Part shown: positions 15,035-22,641 of the stretch, one piece after another
How positions within the stretch are numbered: the stretch's first letter is position 1
Layout: each line of letters begins with the position of its first letter
Origin: Bacteroidota bacterium
Lineage (GTDB): Bacteria > Bacteroidota > Bacteroidia > Bacteroidales > F082
Length of the DNA stretch: 23,140 nucleotides
NCBI GenBank assembly: GCA_023396415.1
Contig: JAEWWJ010000113.1
Span: forward strand, 1-23,140
Direction: 5' to 3'
Notes under the pieces: generated by a model
What the model was told of the DNA's origin: nothing
Databases searched by the model: none
Seen by the model: the letters and a program-made list of their open reading frames with translations, nothing else
Program-made: the position numbers and the translations under genes

Positions 15035-15065
15035 CAAAGGTAGGTATATTTTCGATTTTACAAAA
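15035..15065 (-). promoter_or_regulatory. Promoter of the rubrerythrin-like gene
   Basis: On the minus strand TTTTG (15061-15065), an 18-bp spacer and TACCTTTG (15035-15042) match the Bacteroidota consensus closely. The predicted transcription start is near 15028, about 29 nt before ATG 14999. Confidence 0.7.
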
Positions 15066-15111
15066 CGAAATGCCCTTGATTGTAAAAGCTTTTCAAAGCA
15101 TCGTGGTTGAG

Positions 15112-15145
15112 TTGGCTTTCATGTAAAAGAATCCGATTAACTTTG
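15112..15145 (+). promoter_or_regulatory. Promoter of the sugar-kinase/RapZ-domain operon
   Basis: TAACTTTG (15138-15145) matches TAnnTTTG; TTG (15112-15114) is 23 bp upstream. A GTG that could start a longer reading frame at 15145 overlaps this -7 element, which argues for ATG 15169 as the true start and a leader of about 18 nt. Confidence 0.6.
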
Positions 15146-15168
15146 TGCTTCCGACAACTTATAAATTC

Positions 15169-16620
15169 ATGCTACATCAAACAATTGAAAAGCAATTAAA
15201 AGGGCTTTTTCTTCAAAAAACCAAGCAGCAACCCTTGTGTATTGAAGCACTTAACAACAGTGGCTCAAACAGAAGCTATTTCAGAATAAAAAATGAGAAA
15301 TATTCATACATAGGAACTTACAACAAATGCGTTCAAGAAAACGAAGCTTTTTTCAGTTTTTCCGATGCCATGATAAAAGTGGGGCTTTCGGTGCCGCTGG
15401 TGGTTGAGATTTCTAAGGATCGAATGGCATATTTACAACAAGATTTGGGCAACGAAACCCTTTTCGATCGTGTAAAAGCAACACCTGATGAGGCCAATTT
15501 CAGAAAAAATGTTTTGCCTCTTTATTATCAGGCCGTTGAAGATTTGGTTGCACTGCAATTGGCGGGTCATGCTGTTGTTCCTTACGCAAAGGCATTTCCG
15601 GCGCCTACATTCGATCAAAGTTCCATACTTGCCGATCTCCATTACTTTTTTTATTACTTCGTGAAACAGCAACCAACAATCGAAGTAAACGAATATGAGG
15701 TGCTTAAAGCATTTCAACGCTTTGCTGAAGAAATTTCGGAGATGCCATCCGAAGCTTTCATGTTCCGCGATTTTCAAGCGAGAAACATAATGATTCATCA
15801 AGAAAAATTGTATTATATTGATTTTCAGGGAGGAAGAAAAGGGCCACTTCAATACGACCTCATTTCTTTGTTGTATCAGGCTAAAGCTGCACTGTCGCCA
15901 GCCCTGCGAAAAGAAATAAAAAGTCATTACCTTTATCATCTTAAAGCGCACTCATCGGCTGATATTGAGCGCTTTGAAAAGGATTATCCAATGTTTATCT
16001 ATCTCCGTTTGATGCAAGTTTTGGGTGCTTATGGCTTTAGGGGCTTGATTGAACGAAAAAGTCATTTCATTGAAAGTATTCCCTTTGCTTTGTTCGAGTT
16101 GGAACAATTGCTGAAACAATTCCCACTTCAAAAAAAACACCAAGTTGTGACCTCTCTTTTACAACAGGTGGCAGCACTCAAAGAAAATTATCTTTCACCT
16201 AACTCAATCGAATCTAATAAGTTACGCGTTACCATCAATAGCTTTTCGTTTAAGAAAAAAGGCATTCCAACAGACCTCAGTGGAAACGGCGGCGGTTTTG
16301 TTTTCGACTGCCGCATTTTACCCAATCCCGGGCGATTGCCGGCCTTTGCTCATTTAACAGGCAAAGACGCGGAAGTAATTCGATTTCTTGAAAAAGAACA
16401 AGAAGTGAAGCGATTTCTTGAAACAACAAAAACCATGCTTCAGCAGGCCATTGATAATTATACTGCACGCGGATTCAAACACTTAATGGTAAATTTCGGA
16501 TGCACAGGAGGTCAACACCGATCGGTTTATTGTGCGGCTGAAATTTCGCGTTGGGTAAAGGAACAATATGCTGAAATTGAAGTTTTTACTTCGCATATTG
16601 AACAAAATATCACAGAATAA
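15169..16620 (+). CDS. AmgK-like amino-sugar kinase fused to a RapZ C-terminal domain
   Basis: A 483-residue two-domain protein. Residues about 1-320 are an aminoglycoside-phosphotransferase-fold kinase. The catalytic loop is FRDFQARNIM (D201, N206) and the metal-binding Asp is D218 in YYIDFQGGRKGPLQYDLISLL, very like AmgK, the anomeric MurNAc/GlcNAc kinase of cell-wall recycling (its loop is HRD-x-x-x-RN, then IDFQ). Residues about 350-480 match the RapZ C-terminal domain: INSFSFKKKGIP, FDCRILPNPG (379-388), LTGKD and GCTGGQHRSV (444-453). RapZ in E. coli senses glucosamine-6-phosphate and binds small RNAs; its N-terminal Walker-type kinase domain is absent here. It is the first gene of an operon with a MurU-like nucleotidyltransferase, so salvage of MurNAc or a related sugar is the likely job. 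The RNA or ligand role of the fused domain is inference. Confidence 0.85.
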   Translation: MLHQTIEKQLKGLFLQKTKQQPLCIEALNNSGSNRSYFRIKNEKYSYIGTYNKCVQENEAFFSFSDAMIKVGLSVPLVVEISKDRMAYLQQDLGNETLFDRVKATPDEANFRKNVLPLYYQAVEDLVALQLAGHAVVPYAKAFPAPTFDQSSILADLHYFFYYFVKQQPTIEVNEYEVLKAFQRFAEEISEMPSEAFMFRDFQARNIMIHQEKLYYIDFQGGRKGPLQYDLISLLYQAKAALSPALRKEIKSHYLYHLKAHSSADIERFEKDYPMFIYLRLMQVLGAYGFRGLIERKSHFIESIPFALFELEQLLKQFPLQKKHQVVTSLLQQVAALKENYLSPNSIESNKLRVTINSFSFKKKGIPTDLSGNGGGFVFDCRILPNPGRLPAFAHLTGKDAEVIRFLEKEQEVKRFLETTKTMLQQAIDNYTARGFKHLMVNFGCTGGQHRSVYCAAEISRWVKEQYAEIEVFTSHIEQNITE

Positions 16621-16621
16621 A

Positions 16622-16756
16622 ATGTCGAAAAAACGTTGCAAATCAAATGATGATCCTGCCGCTTCAGCATCCAAAAAAGGTGAAGGGTATGCGTGTAAAA
16701 AATGTGGTTTGACTGCTTTGAAAGAGAATAAATTGTGCAAACCCAAGAAACGATGA
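16622..16756 (+). CDS. Four-cysteine microprotein (zinc-ribbon-like), 44 residues
   Basis: A 44-residue basic protein starting MSKKRCKSNDDP. Cysteines are at 6, 25, 28 and 39; YACKKCG and KLCKPKKR look like the knuckles of a small zinc ribbon. I do not recognise a named family, though similar short CKKCG...CKPKK proteins seem familiar from other bacteria. Translation evidence is positional. Its ATG follows the kinase stop by 1 bp (TAA A ATG), and its TGA overlaps the ATG of the nucleotidyltransferase (ATGA at 16753-16756), a coupled arrangement. The role is unknown; metal binding and possibly nucleic-acid or protein contact are inferences from the Cys pattern and charge. Confidence 0.7.
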   Translation: MSKKRCKSNDDPAASASKKGEGYACKKCGLTALKENKLCKPKKR

Positions 16757-17514
16757 TCAACAAAAATACAACCTCAGGGGTTTGGGCCATGGTGTTGGCA
16801 GCCGGACGCGGAACCCGTTTGAAACAGCTCACCGAAACACAACCAAAAGCTTTGGTTAAAGTGAATGGGAAACCACTTATTGAATTGGTTTTGAACAATT
16901 TAAGAGAACATGGTTTTACGCATGTGGTGATTAATTTGCATCATTTTGGTGATCAAATTATTGATTTTGTTTCTAAGAATCCCATGGGGTTGAACATCTA
17001 TTTTTCCGATGAAAGCAAACAACTGCTCGACACCGGTGGCGCACTACTTAAAGCCCTACCCTATTTTCCGTCCAAAAAACCGGTTTTAGTGCATAATGTT
17101 GACATTATCAGCAACTTAAATTTAAGCGAATTACGCGAAAAATTCATCCAAAGCGGTACGCCTGCTGCTTTGGTTGTTCAAGATCGGCCCAGTAGTCGGA
17201 AGCTTCTTTTCAATGACCACCAGCAGCTGATTGGCTGGAAAAATGAAGCAAGCTCAGAGTTTAAGTGGGCCAACGATCCACACCAAAGCTATCATTCACG
17301 AGCCTTTAGTGGCATTCATTTTTTTTATCCGGAACTATTTAAACCTTTCACCCTTGAAAGTTGCTCCATCATTGATATCTATTTGAAGCTGGCCCGCAAC
17401 CACCGCATCATTGCTCTGCCAGCCAACAACAACCTTTGGTTCGACCTCGGGAAAATAGAACATCTCGCCGAGATTGAATCCCAGTTAAAAGCCAACACGC
17501 ATGTCAAAAACTAA
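16753..17514 (+). CDS. MurU-like sugar-1-phosphate nucleotidyltransferase
   Basis: A 253-residue cytoplasmic enzyme of the nucleotidyl-transferase (GT-A-like) fold. MVLAAGRGTRLKQLTETQPKALVK carries the nucleotide-binding signature (LAAGRGTR at 15-22, Lys32); LLDTGGALLKAL and the metal-site HNVDII follow, and FSGIHFF and LWFDLGKIEHL near the end are typical. With the AmgK-like kinase upstream, it fits MurU, which makes UDP-MurNAc from MurNAc-1-phosphate and lets cells reuse peptidoglycan sugar while bypassing de novo synthesis; another hexose-1-phosphate (for example mannose or glucose) remains possible. The ATG at 16753 overlaps the microprotein stop by 4 bp; a GTG at 16735 is in frame but would overlap the microprotein by more. 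Its 3' end overlaps the nuclease gene by 14 bp. Confidence 0.85.
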   Translation: MINKNTTSGVWAMVLAAGRGTRLKQLTETQPKALVKVNGKPLIELVLNNLREHGFTHVVINLHHFGDQIIDFVSKNPMGLNIYFSDESKQLLDTGGALLKALPYFPSKKPVLVHNVDIISNLNLSELREKFIQSGTPAALVVQDRPSSRKLLFNDHQQLIGWKNEASSEFKWANDPHQSYHSRAFSGIHFFYPELFKPFTLESCSIIDIYLKLARNHRIIALPANNNLWFDLGKIEHLAEIESQLKANTHVKN

Positions 17515-20356
17515 TTTTATTCAGCGTATCGCAGCCTATATCTTAGAGCATTACCCAAAAGATACCGATCAACTGACAGTTGTTTTTCCCAACAAAAGGG
17601 CCTCGATATTTCTTAAAAAAGAATTGTCGCTTCAGGCCGGAAAAACAATCTGGATGCCTCAAATTCAATCCGTTGAAGAAATTTTTGCGCAATGGCTTGG
17701 AATGGGAATTGCCGATCCTCTTTCCATCATCTTCGATTTGATAGAAATTCATCTCATCTCACGGTCAGATGGTGATGAATATATGGATCAGTTTGCCGGA
17801 TATGCCCATCAAATTGCAAAAGATTTTGATGAAATTGACCACCATCTTGTGGATGAAGCCGCCCTTTTCAGCTTCCTCTCCGAAGCTAAGGCATTGGAAT
17901 TGTGGCATCCTGACGGCAGCGCACTTTCGGCCTACGAGAGAAACTACTTGCATTTTTTTAAATCCTTGCATGGAATTTATAAAGCATTGGAAAAACGTAT
18001 GTTACAACATAACAGCGCCTATCCTGGCGCCATTGCAAGAAAGCTATCTTCGTTTTCCGATGCAGAGTTAATTGAAAAATCGGGGCAAAACCAATTGTTA
18101 TTCGTTGGTTTCAACGCCTTGAGTCCGGCGGAAGAAAACATTATTACACGCCTTCAAAGTTTCGGCAAAGCCCGGCTGCTATGGGATGTGGATGAATATT
18201 ATATGAAAAGTAATGCTTTTGGATTGCACGAAGCCGGTTTGCCATTGAGAAAATTTCTGGAAAGAAGCCGCCAAACTGCCCTCCAATGGACCTCAAACGC
18301 CTTACTAACCGAGGCGAAAACCATTCGTTTTATTGGAGCATCGGGCCAAGCAGGGCAAGCCAAAGCATTGGGTCACGCCCTCAATTTAGATGAAAGCCAA
18401 TCCGAAAGCGCAGAAAAAACTGCTGTTGTCTTAGCCGATGAAAGCCTTTTGTTTCCTGTAATTAACTCCATTCCAAATCATTACAAATACTTTAATGTTA
18501 CCATGGGCTACCCGTTTGCCGGGAGTGCTGTGTACGCTTTCATTCTGCTTTGTTTGCATCTGGAAAACAGTAAATTTTCAAAAGGTGAAACCCAACACAT
18601 TCTTATTGAACCGCTTGTGAATTTACTTCTGCACGAAAGCATTGCTGTGGTGCTACCAAAAGACGACCAACAGACCATTCAACAATTGGTGAACAAAATA
18701 CTTACCGATGGCAACACTGCTGTAACCGTGCATCGTATGAACAAGTTGTTGCCCGACCTCAGCCCGAATTTGCAGCAGCTTTTCGGATTGCTGCTTGCCC
18801 CTTCAGAGAAAAAAGCCAGCCAAAGTTTGACCCTTCTCATCACTATTTTAGATTGGCTGACAGCGCTTTTGCATGAAAATGACCAAAATTCAAATCACCA
18901 ACTAATTATTAATCAAGTTGTTGTTGCGTCAAGACTTTTATTACGTCTTCAAAAACTTTTTGAAAACAAGCACGAACTTTTCGACACCGGTGGATTGATG
19001 CGCTTGGTGCAACAATTGGCACCAGCCTACAAAATGCACTTTTTGGGCGAGCCCTTAGAAGGTTTACAGGTGATGGGTTTATTAGAAACACGCAATCTAG
19101 ATTTTACAACCGTTCATCTTTTATCGGTGAATGAAGGTATTCTTCCCTCCGATAAAAACAGGCAATCGCTTATCCCTTATGATATTAGAAAGACGTTTGA
19201 GTTGCCGGTGCACCAAGAAAAGCAAGCCATTTATGCCTTTCATTTCTTTCATCTTCTGCAATTTGCCTCCAACATCAACCTCTATTACAATGTCAACGCA
19301 GATACCTTTGGAGGTGGCGAAATGAGCCGCTTCATGTTGCAACTGAAGTATGAAATGGCACAATTGAATCCAAAAATTCAAATTATTGAAGAAAATTTCA
19401 GTTTTCCCGTGCCACCACAACAGCAGTTTAGAAAAATAGCTATCGAAAAAACCGAGGCCGTTGTCGCGCAACTGAAAAAACGCTTATCTGACGGCATTTC
19501 GCCCACCAATTTGTCGGTTTATGTGCGCTGTCCGCTTCAGTTTTATCTTCAGTATGTGTTAAAAATTGAAGAGCCTCAACTCAAAGAAACGGGCATTGGA
19601 TTGAACCAAATGGGATCGGTTTTACATCAAACACTGGAGTTGCTTTATCAGGATAAGATTGGGCTTCGGCTCACACCAGAACACCTCAAGACAATGCGTC
19701 AGAAAGCTGAAACAATTCTTTTACAATGTTTCCGTGAGGCTTTCCCTGATGTGATGCTTGAACAAGGGCGCAATAAAATCACTTTTACGGTATCGTTGCA
19801 ATTTATCCACAATTACCTCGACAAGGAACTGCTTGGTTTGAAAGACAATTCGCTCATTATAATATCATTAGAAGAAAAGCTTACAGCTCTCATCAACACC
19901 CCTGAAGGTGAAGTTTTGCTTAAAGGAACCGCTGACCGGATTGACGAATGGAACCAACAACAACGCATCATTGACTATAAAACCGGTAAAGTAGATATAG
20001 CTGAAATTAAAATTGATGATTTTGACGATTTCCTCCACCCTAAAAAAGCCAAAGGCTTGCAGTTGATCCTGTATAATCTCATGTTTTTACTACAAAATCC
20101 CAACGTTTACCACATCCCGGTTTCGGGTATCATCAGCTTAAAAAAGTACGGCAAAGGCTTGTTAGAAGCAAGTTTCCCGGCTTCCAACAACAGAGAGGAA
20201 TTTGTGGCCATGGGCAACAAAATCATTGCTCAATTGGTAGGTGATATGCTCAATGTTGAACTCCCTATTTCGCAAACCAGCGATGAAAATACCTGCTCAA
20301 TGTGCACATATAAAAGCTTATGTATGCGCGATAAAGACAACAACACTTATTTTTAA
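17501..20356 (+). CDS. AddB-like PD-(D/E)XK nuclease with predicted 4Fe-4S cluster
   Basis: A 951-residue protein. The N-terminal part (about 1-640) looks like a degenerate helicase half: VVFPNKRAS stands where a Walker A would be, without a GKT motif, as in inactive AddB/RecC-type halves. The C-terminal part is a RecB-family nuclease: H709 (GSVLHQTLE), D812 (GTADRID), D825-Y-K827 (IIDYKTGK) and the Q854-x-x-x-Y motif (QLILYNL). Cysteines C677 (RCPLQFYL) and C932-x2-C935-x5-C941 match the four ligands of the AddB iron-sulfur cluster, which pins the nuclease domain. The role would be double-strand break resection and recombination. The usual UvrD-type AddA partner is not in the window. The start overlaps the nucleotidyltransferase gene by 14 bp, so it is co-transcribed with unrelated salvage genes. 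Confidence 0.85.
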   Translation: MSKTNFIQRIAAYILEHYPKDTDQLTVVFPNKRASIFLKKELSLQAGKTIWMPQIQSVEEIFAQWLGMGIADPLSIIFDLIEIHLISRSDGDEYMDQFAGYAHQIAKDFDEIDHHLVDEAALFSFLSEAKALELWHPDGSALSAYERNYLHFFKSLHGIYKALEKRMLQHNSAYPGAIARKLSSFSDAELIEKSGQNQLLFVGFNALSPAEENIITRLQSFGKARLLWDVDEYYMKSNAFGLHEAGLPLRKFLERSRQTALQWTSNALLTEAKTIRFIGASGQAGQAKALGHALNLDESQSESAEKTAVVLADESLLFPVINSIPNHYKYFNVTMGYPFAGSAVYAFILLCLHLENSKFSKGETQHILIEPLVNLLLHESIAVVLPKDDQQTIQQLVNKILTDGNTAVTVHRMNKLLPDLSPNLQQLFGLLLAPSEKKASQSLTLLITILDWLTALLHENDQNSNHQLIINQVVVASRLLLRLQKLFENKHELFDTGGLMRLVQQLAPAYKMHFLGEPLEGLQVMGLLETRNLDFTTVHLLSVNEGILPSDKNRQSLIPYDIRKTFELPVHQEKQAIYAFHFFHLLQFASNINLYYNVNADTFGGGEMSRFMLQLKYEMAQLNPKIQIIEENFSFPVPPQQQFRKIAIEKTEAVVAQLKKRLSDGISPTNLSVYVRCPLQFYLQYVLKIEEPQLKETGIGLNQMGSVLHQTLELLYQDKIGLRLTPEHLKTMRQKAETILLQCFREAFPDVMLEQGRNKITFTVSLQFIHNYLDKELLGLKDNSLIIISLEEKLTALINTPEGEVLLKGTADRIDEWNQQQRIIDYKTGKVDIAEIKIDDFDDFLHPKKAKGLQLILYNLMFLLQNPNVYHIPVSGIISLKKYGKGLLEASFPASNNREEFVAMGNKIIAQLVGDMLNVELPISQTSDENTCSMCTYKSLCMRDKDNNTYF

Positions 20357-20357
20357 A

Positions 20358-20388
20358 TTTGCATCTGTTTTTACTAGTCGTATATTTG
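20358..20388 (+). promoter_or_regulatory. Promoter of the hybrid histidine kinase gene
   Basis: TTTG (20358-20361), a 19-bp spacer and TATATTTG (20381-20388) match the Bacteroidota consensus. It begins just after the nuclease stop, so the kinase can be expressed apart from the upstream operon. The leader would be about 29 nt. Confidence 0.65.
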
Positions 20389-20423
20389 CTTAGGCAAACT
20401 CAATTTTATTAAAAGTCCAACCT

Positions 20424-22445
20424 ATGAACCAGCAACCGAAATTCAATATCCTCATTGTTGATGACAGACCCGAGAACCTTCTCACGTTGGAGGGAATTCT
20501 CGAAAATGATGAGTTGACCATCTTAAAAGCCAATTCAGGCAACGAGGCTTTGAGCTTGATGCTCGACCACAATATTGCTTTAGTTTTAATGGACGTTCAA
20601 ATGCCCGGGATGGATGGTTTTGAAGTCGCGGAAATCATGCGAAGTTCAGAACGAACGAAATATATCCCTATTATTTTTGTTACGGCAATCAGCAAACAAA
20701 GGCAACATATTTTTAAAGGATATGAATCAGGCGCTGTTGATTATCTTTACAAACCACTTGATTTAGAGATACTTCAAAGCAAAATAAAAGCCTTTATTGA
20801 CTTTTTTCAGCGTAAAAATAAGTTGGAAGAAACCACCCGAACACTCGAAAAAACGGTCAACGAACTCAACAATGCCAAAATGGTGGCCGAAGAAGCTACC
20901 TTGGCAAAAAGTGCTTTTCTGGCAACGATGAGTCACGAAATCAGAACGCCGCTCAATGGCATTATCGGGTTGGCCGATCTGGGATTGATGGACGAAAGCA
21001 CGCAGCCCAAGCAACGCGAGCGTCTTTTAGACATCAAAACCTCGGGTGAATCGCTGCTGCAAATCATCAATGAAATACTTGATATCTCGAAAATCGAGGC
21101 CGATAAACTGGAATTGGAAGAGATTGAATTTAGCATCCGCGAAGTGATTGAAAAGGTGGTGAACTTGCTTTCAGTAAAAGTTTTTCAAGAAAAATTAGAG
21201 TTTATTTGCGAAATTTCACCCGATTTACCGGACATCTTAATTGGTGACCCTTTGCGGATCCGTCAGATTTTGATCAATTTGCTCAGCAACGCAATCAAAT
21301 TTACCGAAGAAGGAACCGTTGGCATTCATGTTAAAATGCTCGACCATATTGAAGAGCAGGTGAGCATTGAATTTTCTATCGAAGACACCGGCATTGGCAT
21401 CCCCCGCGAAAAAATCAACCGTTTGTTCCAATCCTATCAACAAGTTGACACCTCTACCACACGCACCCATGGTGGCACAGGCTTGGGCTTGACCATTTCT
21501 CAAAAATTGGTTAACCTGATGGGAGGTGTAATAAAAGTGGAAAGCAATCTCGGATTAGGAAGCAAATTTTATTTCCGACTCAATATGATGTCGGGCGACC
21601 AAAGAGAATCACCTGCCGACCTAAAACTGAGCAAACCCAACGAAAATTATAACCTGCTCCTAATTGACGATCATCAAAAGTCGGCCCAAATTATTTCTAA
21701 AATACTACAAGAGTGGGGAATACGCCATAGTTTCACCAGCGATCTTGCATCTACCTTATCAGCTATTGAGACGCAAAATTTCGACCTTATTTTTATTGAC
21801 TACTACTTGCAAACCATGAGTGGCGCAGAAATGGCCGAAAAAATTAAAGAAAAACTTGGCAAATCAAAAACTCCGGAAATTATTTATCTCTCGCCCAGCA
21901 AAGCGACCATCGAAATTTTAAAAGTAAAAAAAGGCGAAAAACAAGAATTTCTTACTAAACCATTGCTTCAAAACAACTTAAAGAAATTCCTTATCAGTCG
22001 CTTTGGCAACCAAGTTGATGTGAAAAAGATTGAACAAGCGCAGCATATTACTGAGCAGCAAGTGGGGCGCAAACTGAATATTCTTGTGGCCGAAGATCAA
22101 ATTATCAACAGGAAAATAGTCATTCAGTTGCTCGAAAAGAAAGGATGGATCGTAAAAGCCGTTGAAAATGGAAAAATAGCTTATGAAACCGCCACCACGC
22201 AGCGCTTCGACATGATTTTAATGGATGTGCAAATGCCCGAAATGGATGGTTTTGATGCCACACGCAACATCCGCATTGCCGAAAAAGATAAATCATACCA
22301 TACACCCATTGTGGCCATGACCGCTCATGCCATGATAGGTGACAAAGAAAAATGTCTTGCTGCCGGAATGGATTATTATATCACTAAACCGGTGAATCCC
22401 AATGAATTGTATGAAACCATTGAAAGATTCACACTCAACACTTAA
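20424..22445 (+). CDS. Soluble hybrid sensor histidine kinase, REC-HisKA-HATPase-REC-REC
   Basis: A 673-residue protein with no signal peptide or membrane segment. REC1 is about residues 7-125 (acidic pair D13/D14, phospho-acceptor D57 in LMDVQMPGMDG, T87, K110). A coiled segment (130-160) leads to HisKA with H171 (SHEIRTPLNG). HATPase_c has N289 (NLLSNAIKF), D321-T-G-I-G and the G2 box GGTGLGLTIS (350-359). REC2 is about 408-525 (D415/D416, D459, K512), and REC3 is about 552-668 (E557/D558, D601 in LMDVQMPEMDG, K655). All phosphotransfer residues are present, including in the less typical REC2, where Ser490 replaces the usual Thr. Input must come through REC1 or a partner, since no sensory domain is present. 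No DNA-binding output domain exists, so a separate Hpt or regulator is expected. A membrane sensor gene follows 196 bp downstream. Confidence 0.9.
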   Translation: MNQQPKFNILIVDDRPENLLTLEGILENDELTILKANSGNEALSLMLDHNIALVLMDVQMPGMDGFEVAEIMRSSERTKYIPIIFVTAISKQRQHIFKGYESGAVDYLYKPLDLEILQSKIKAFIDFFQRKNKLEETTRTLEKTVNELNNAKMVAEEATLAKSAFLATMSHEIRTPLNGIIGLADLGLMDESTQPKQRERLLDIKTSGESLLQIINEILDISKIEADKLELEEIEFSIREVIEKVVNLLSVKVFQEKLEFICEISPDLPDILIGDPLRIRQILINLLSNAIKFTEEGTVGIHVKMLDHIEEQVSIEFSIEDTGIGIPREKINRLFQSYQQVDTSTTRTHGGTGLGLTISQKLVNLMGGVIKVESNLGLGSKFYFRLNMMSGDQRESPADLKLSKPNENYNLLLIDDHQKSAQIISKILQEWGIRHSFTSDLASTLSAIETQNFDLIFIDYYLQTMSGAEMAEKIKEKLGKSKTPEIIYLSPSKATIEILKVKKGEKQEFLTKPLLQNNLKKFLISRFGNQVDVKKIEQAQHITEQQVGRKLNILVAEDQIINRKIVIQLLEKKGWIVKAVENGKIAYETATTQRFDMILMDVQMPEMDGFDATRNIRIAEKDKSYHTPIVAMTAHAMIGDKEKCLAAGMDYYITKPVNPNELYETIERFTLNT

Positions 22446-22641
22446 CATCTGCTGCTTTTGAGCAGGCTGTGCCCGCCAAAAAGCAAAATGTTTTGGCTTC
22501 GCAAAAGATGAGTGAAAGCACCAACGTCAAAGGGTTTCAGCGTTCAAACTACCCGTTCGACTGTCGCTTTTTTCCGTTGAAATCGCACAAAATGAACAGC
22601 ACCAAACCTGCACACTATCGCATTAAAGTAAGTCTCTAAAC

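Noticed and set aside
15145..15168. An eight-residue N-terminal extension of the sugar kinase starting at GTG 15145
   Set aside because: The GTG overlaps the predicted -7 promoter element TAACTTTG, so it would lie upstream of the transcript start; ATG 15169 is better placed.
22475..22497. A GCCAAAA/TTTTGGC hairpin 30 bp after the hybrid kinase stop
   Set aside because: The stem is only 7 bp, with a 9-nt loop and no following T-run; not a supportable terminator.
22508..22639. A 43-codon plus-strand ORF (starts MSESTNVKGF) between the hybrid kinase and the membrane sensor, ending 2 bp before the sensor ATG
   Set aside because: The close spacing is suggestive, but there is no recognisable motif, signal or cysteine pattern and composition looks non-coding. 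It may be a leader ORF, but nothing supports translation.
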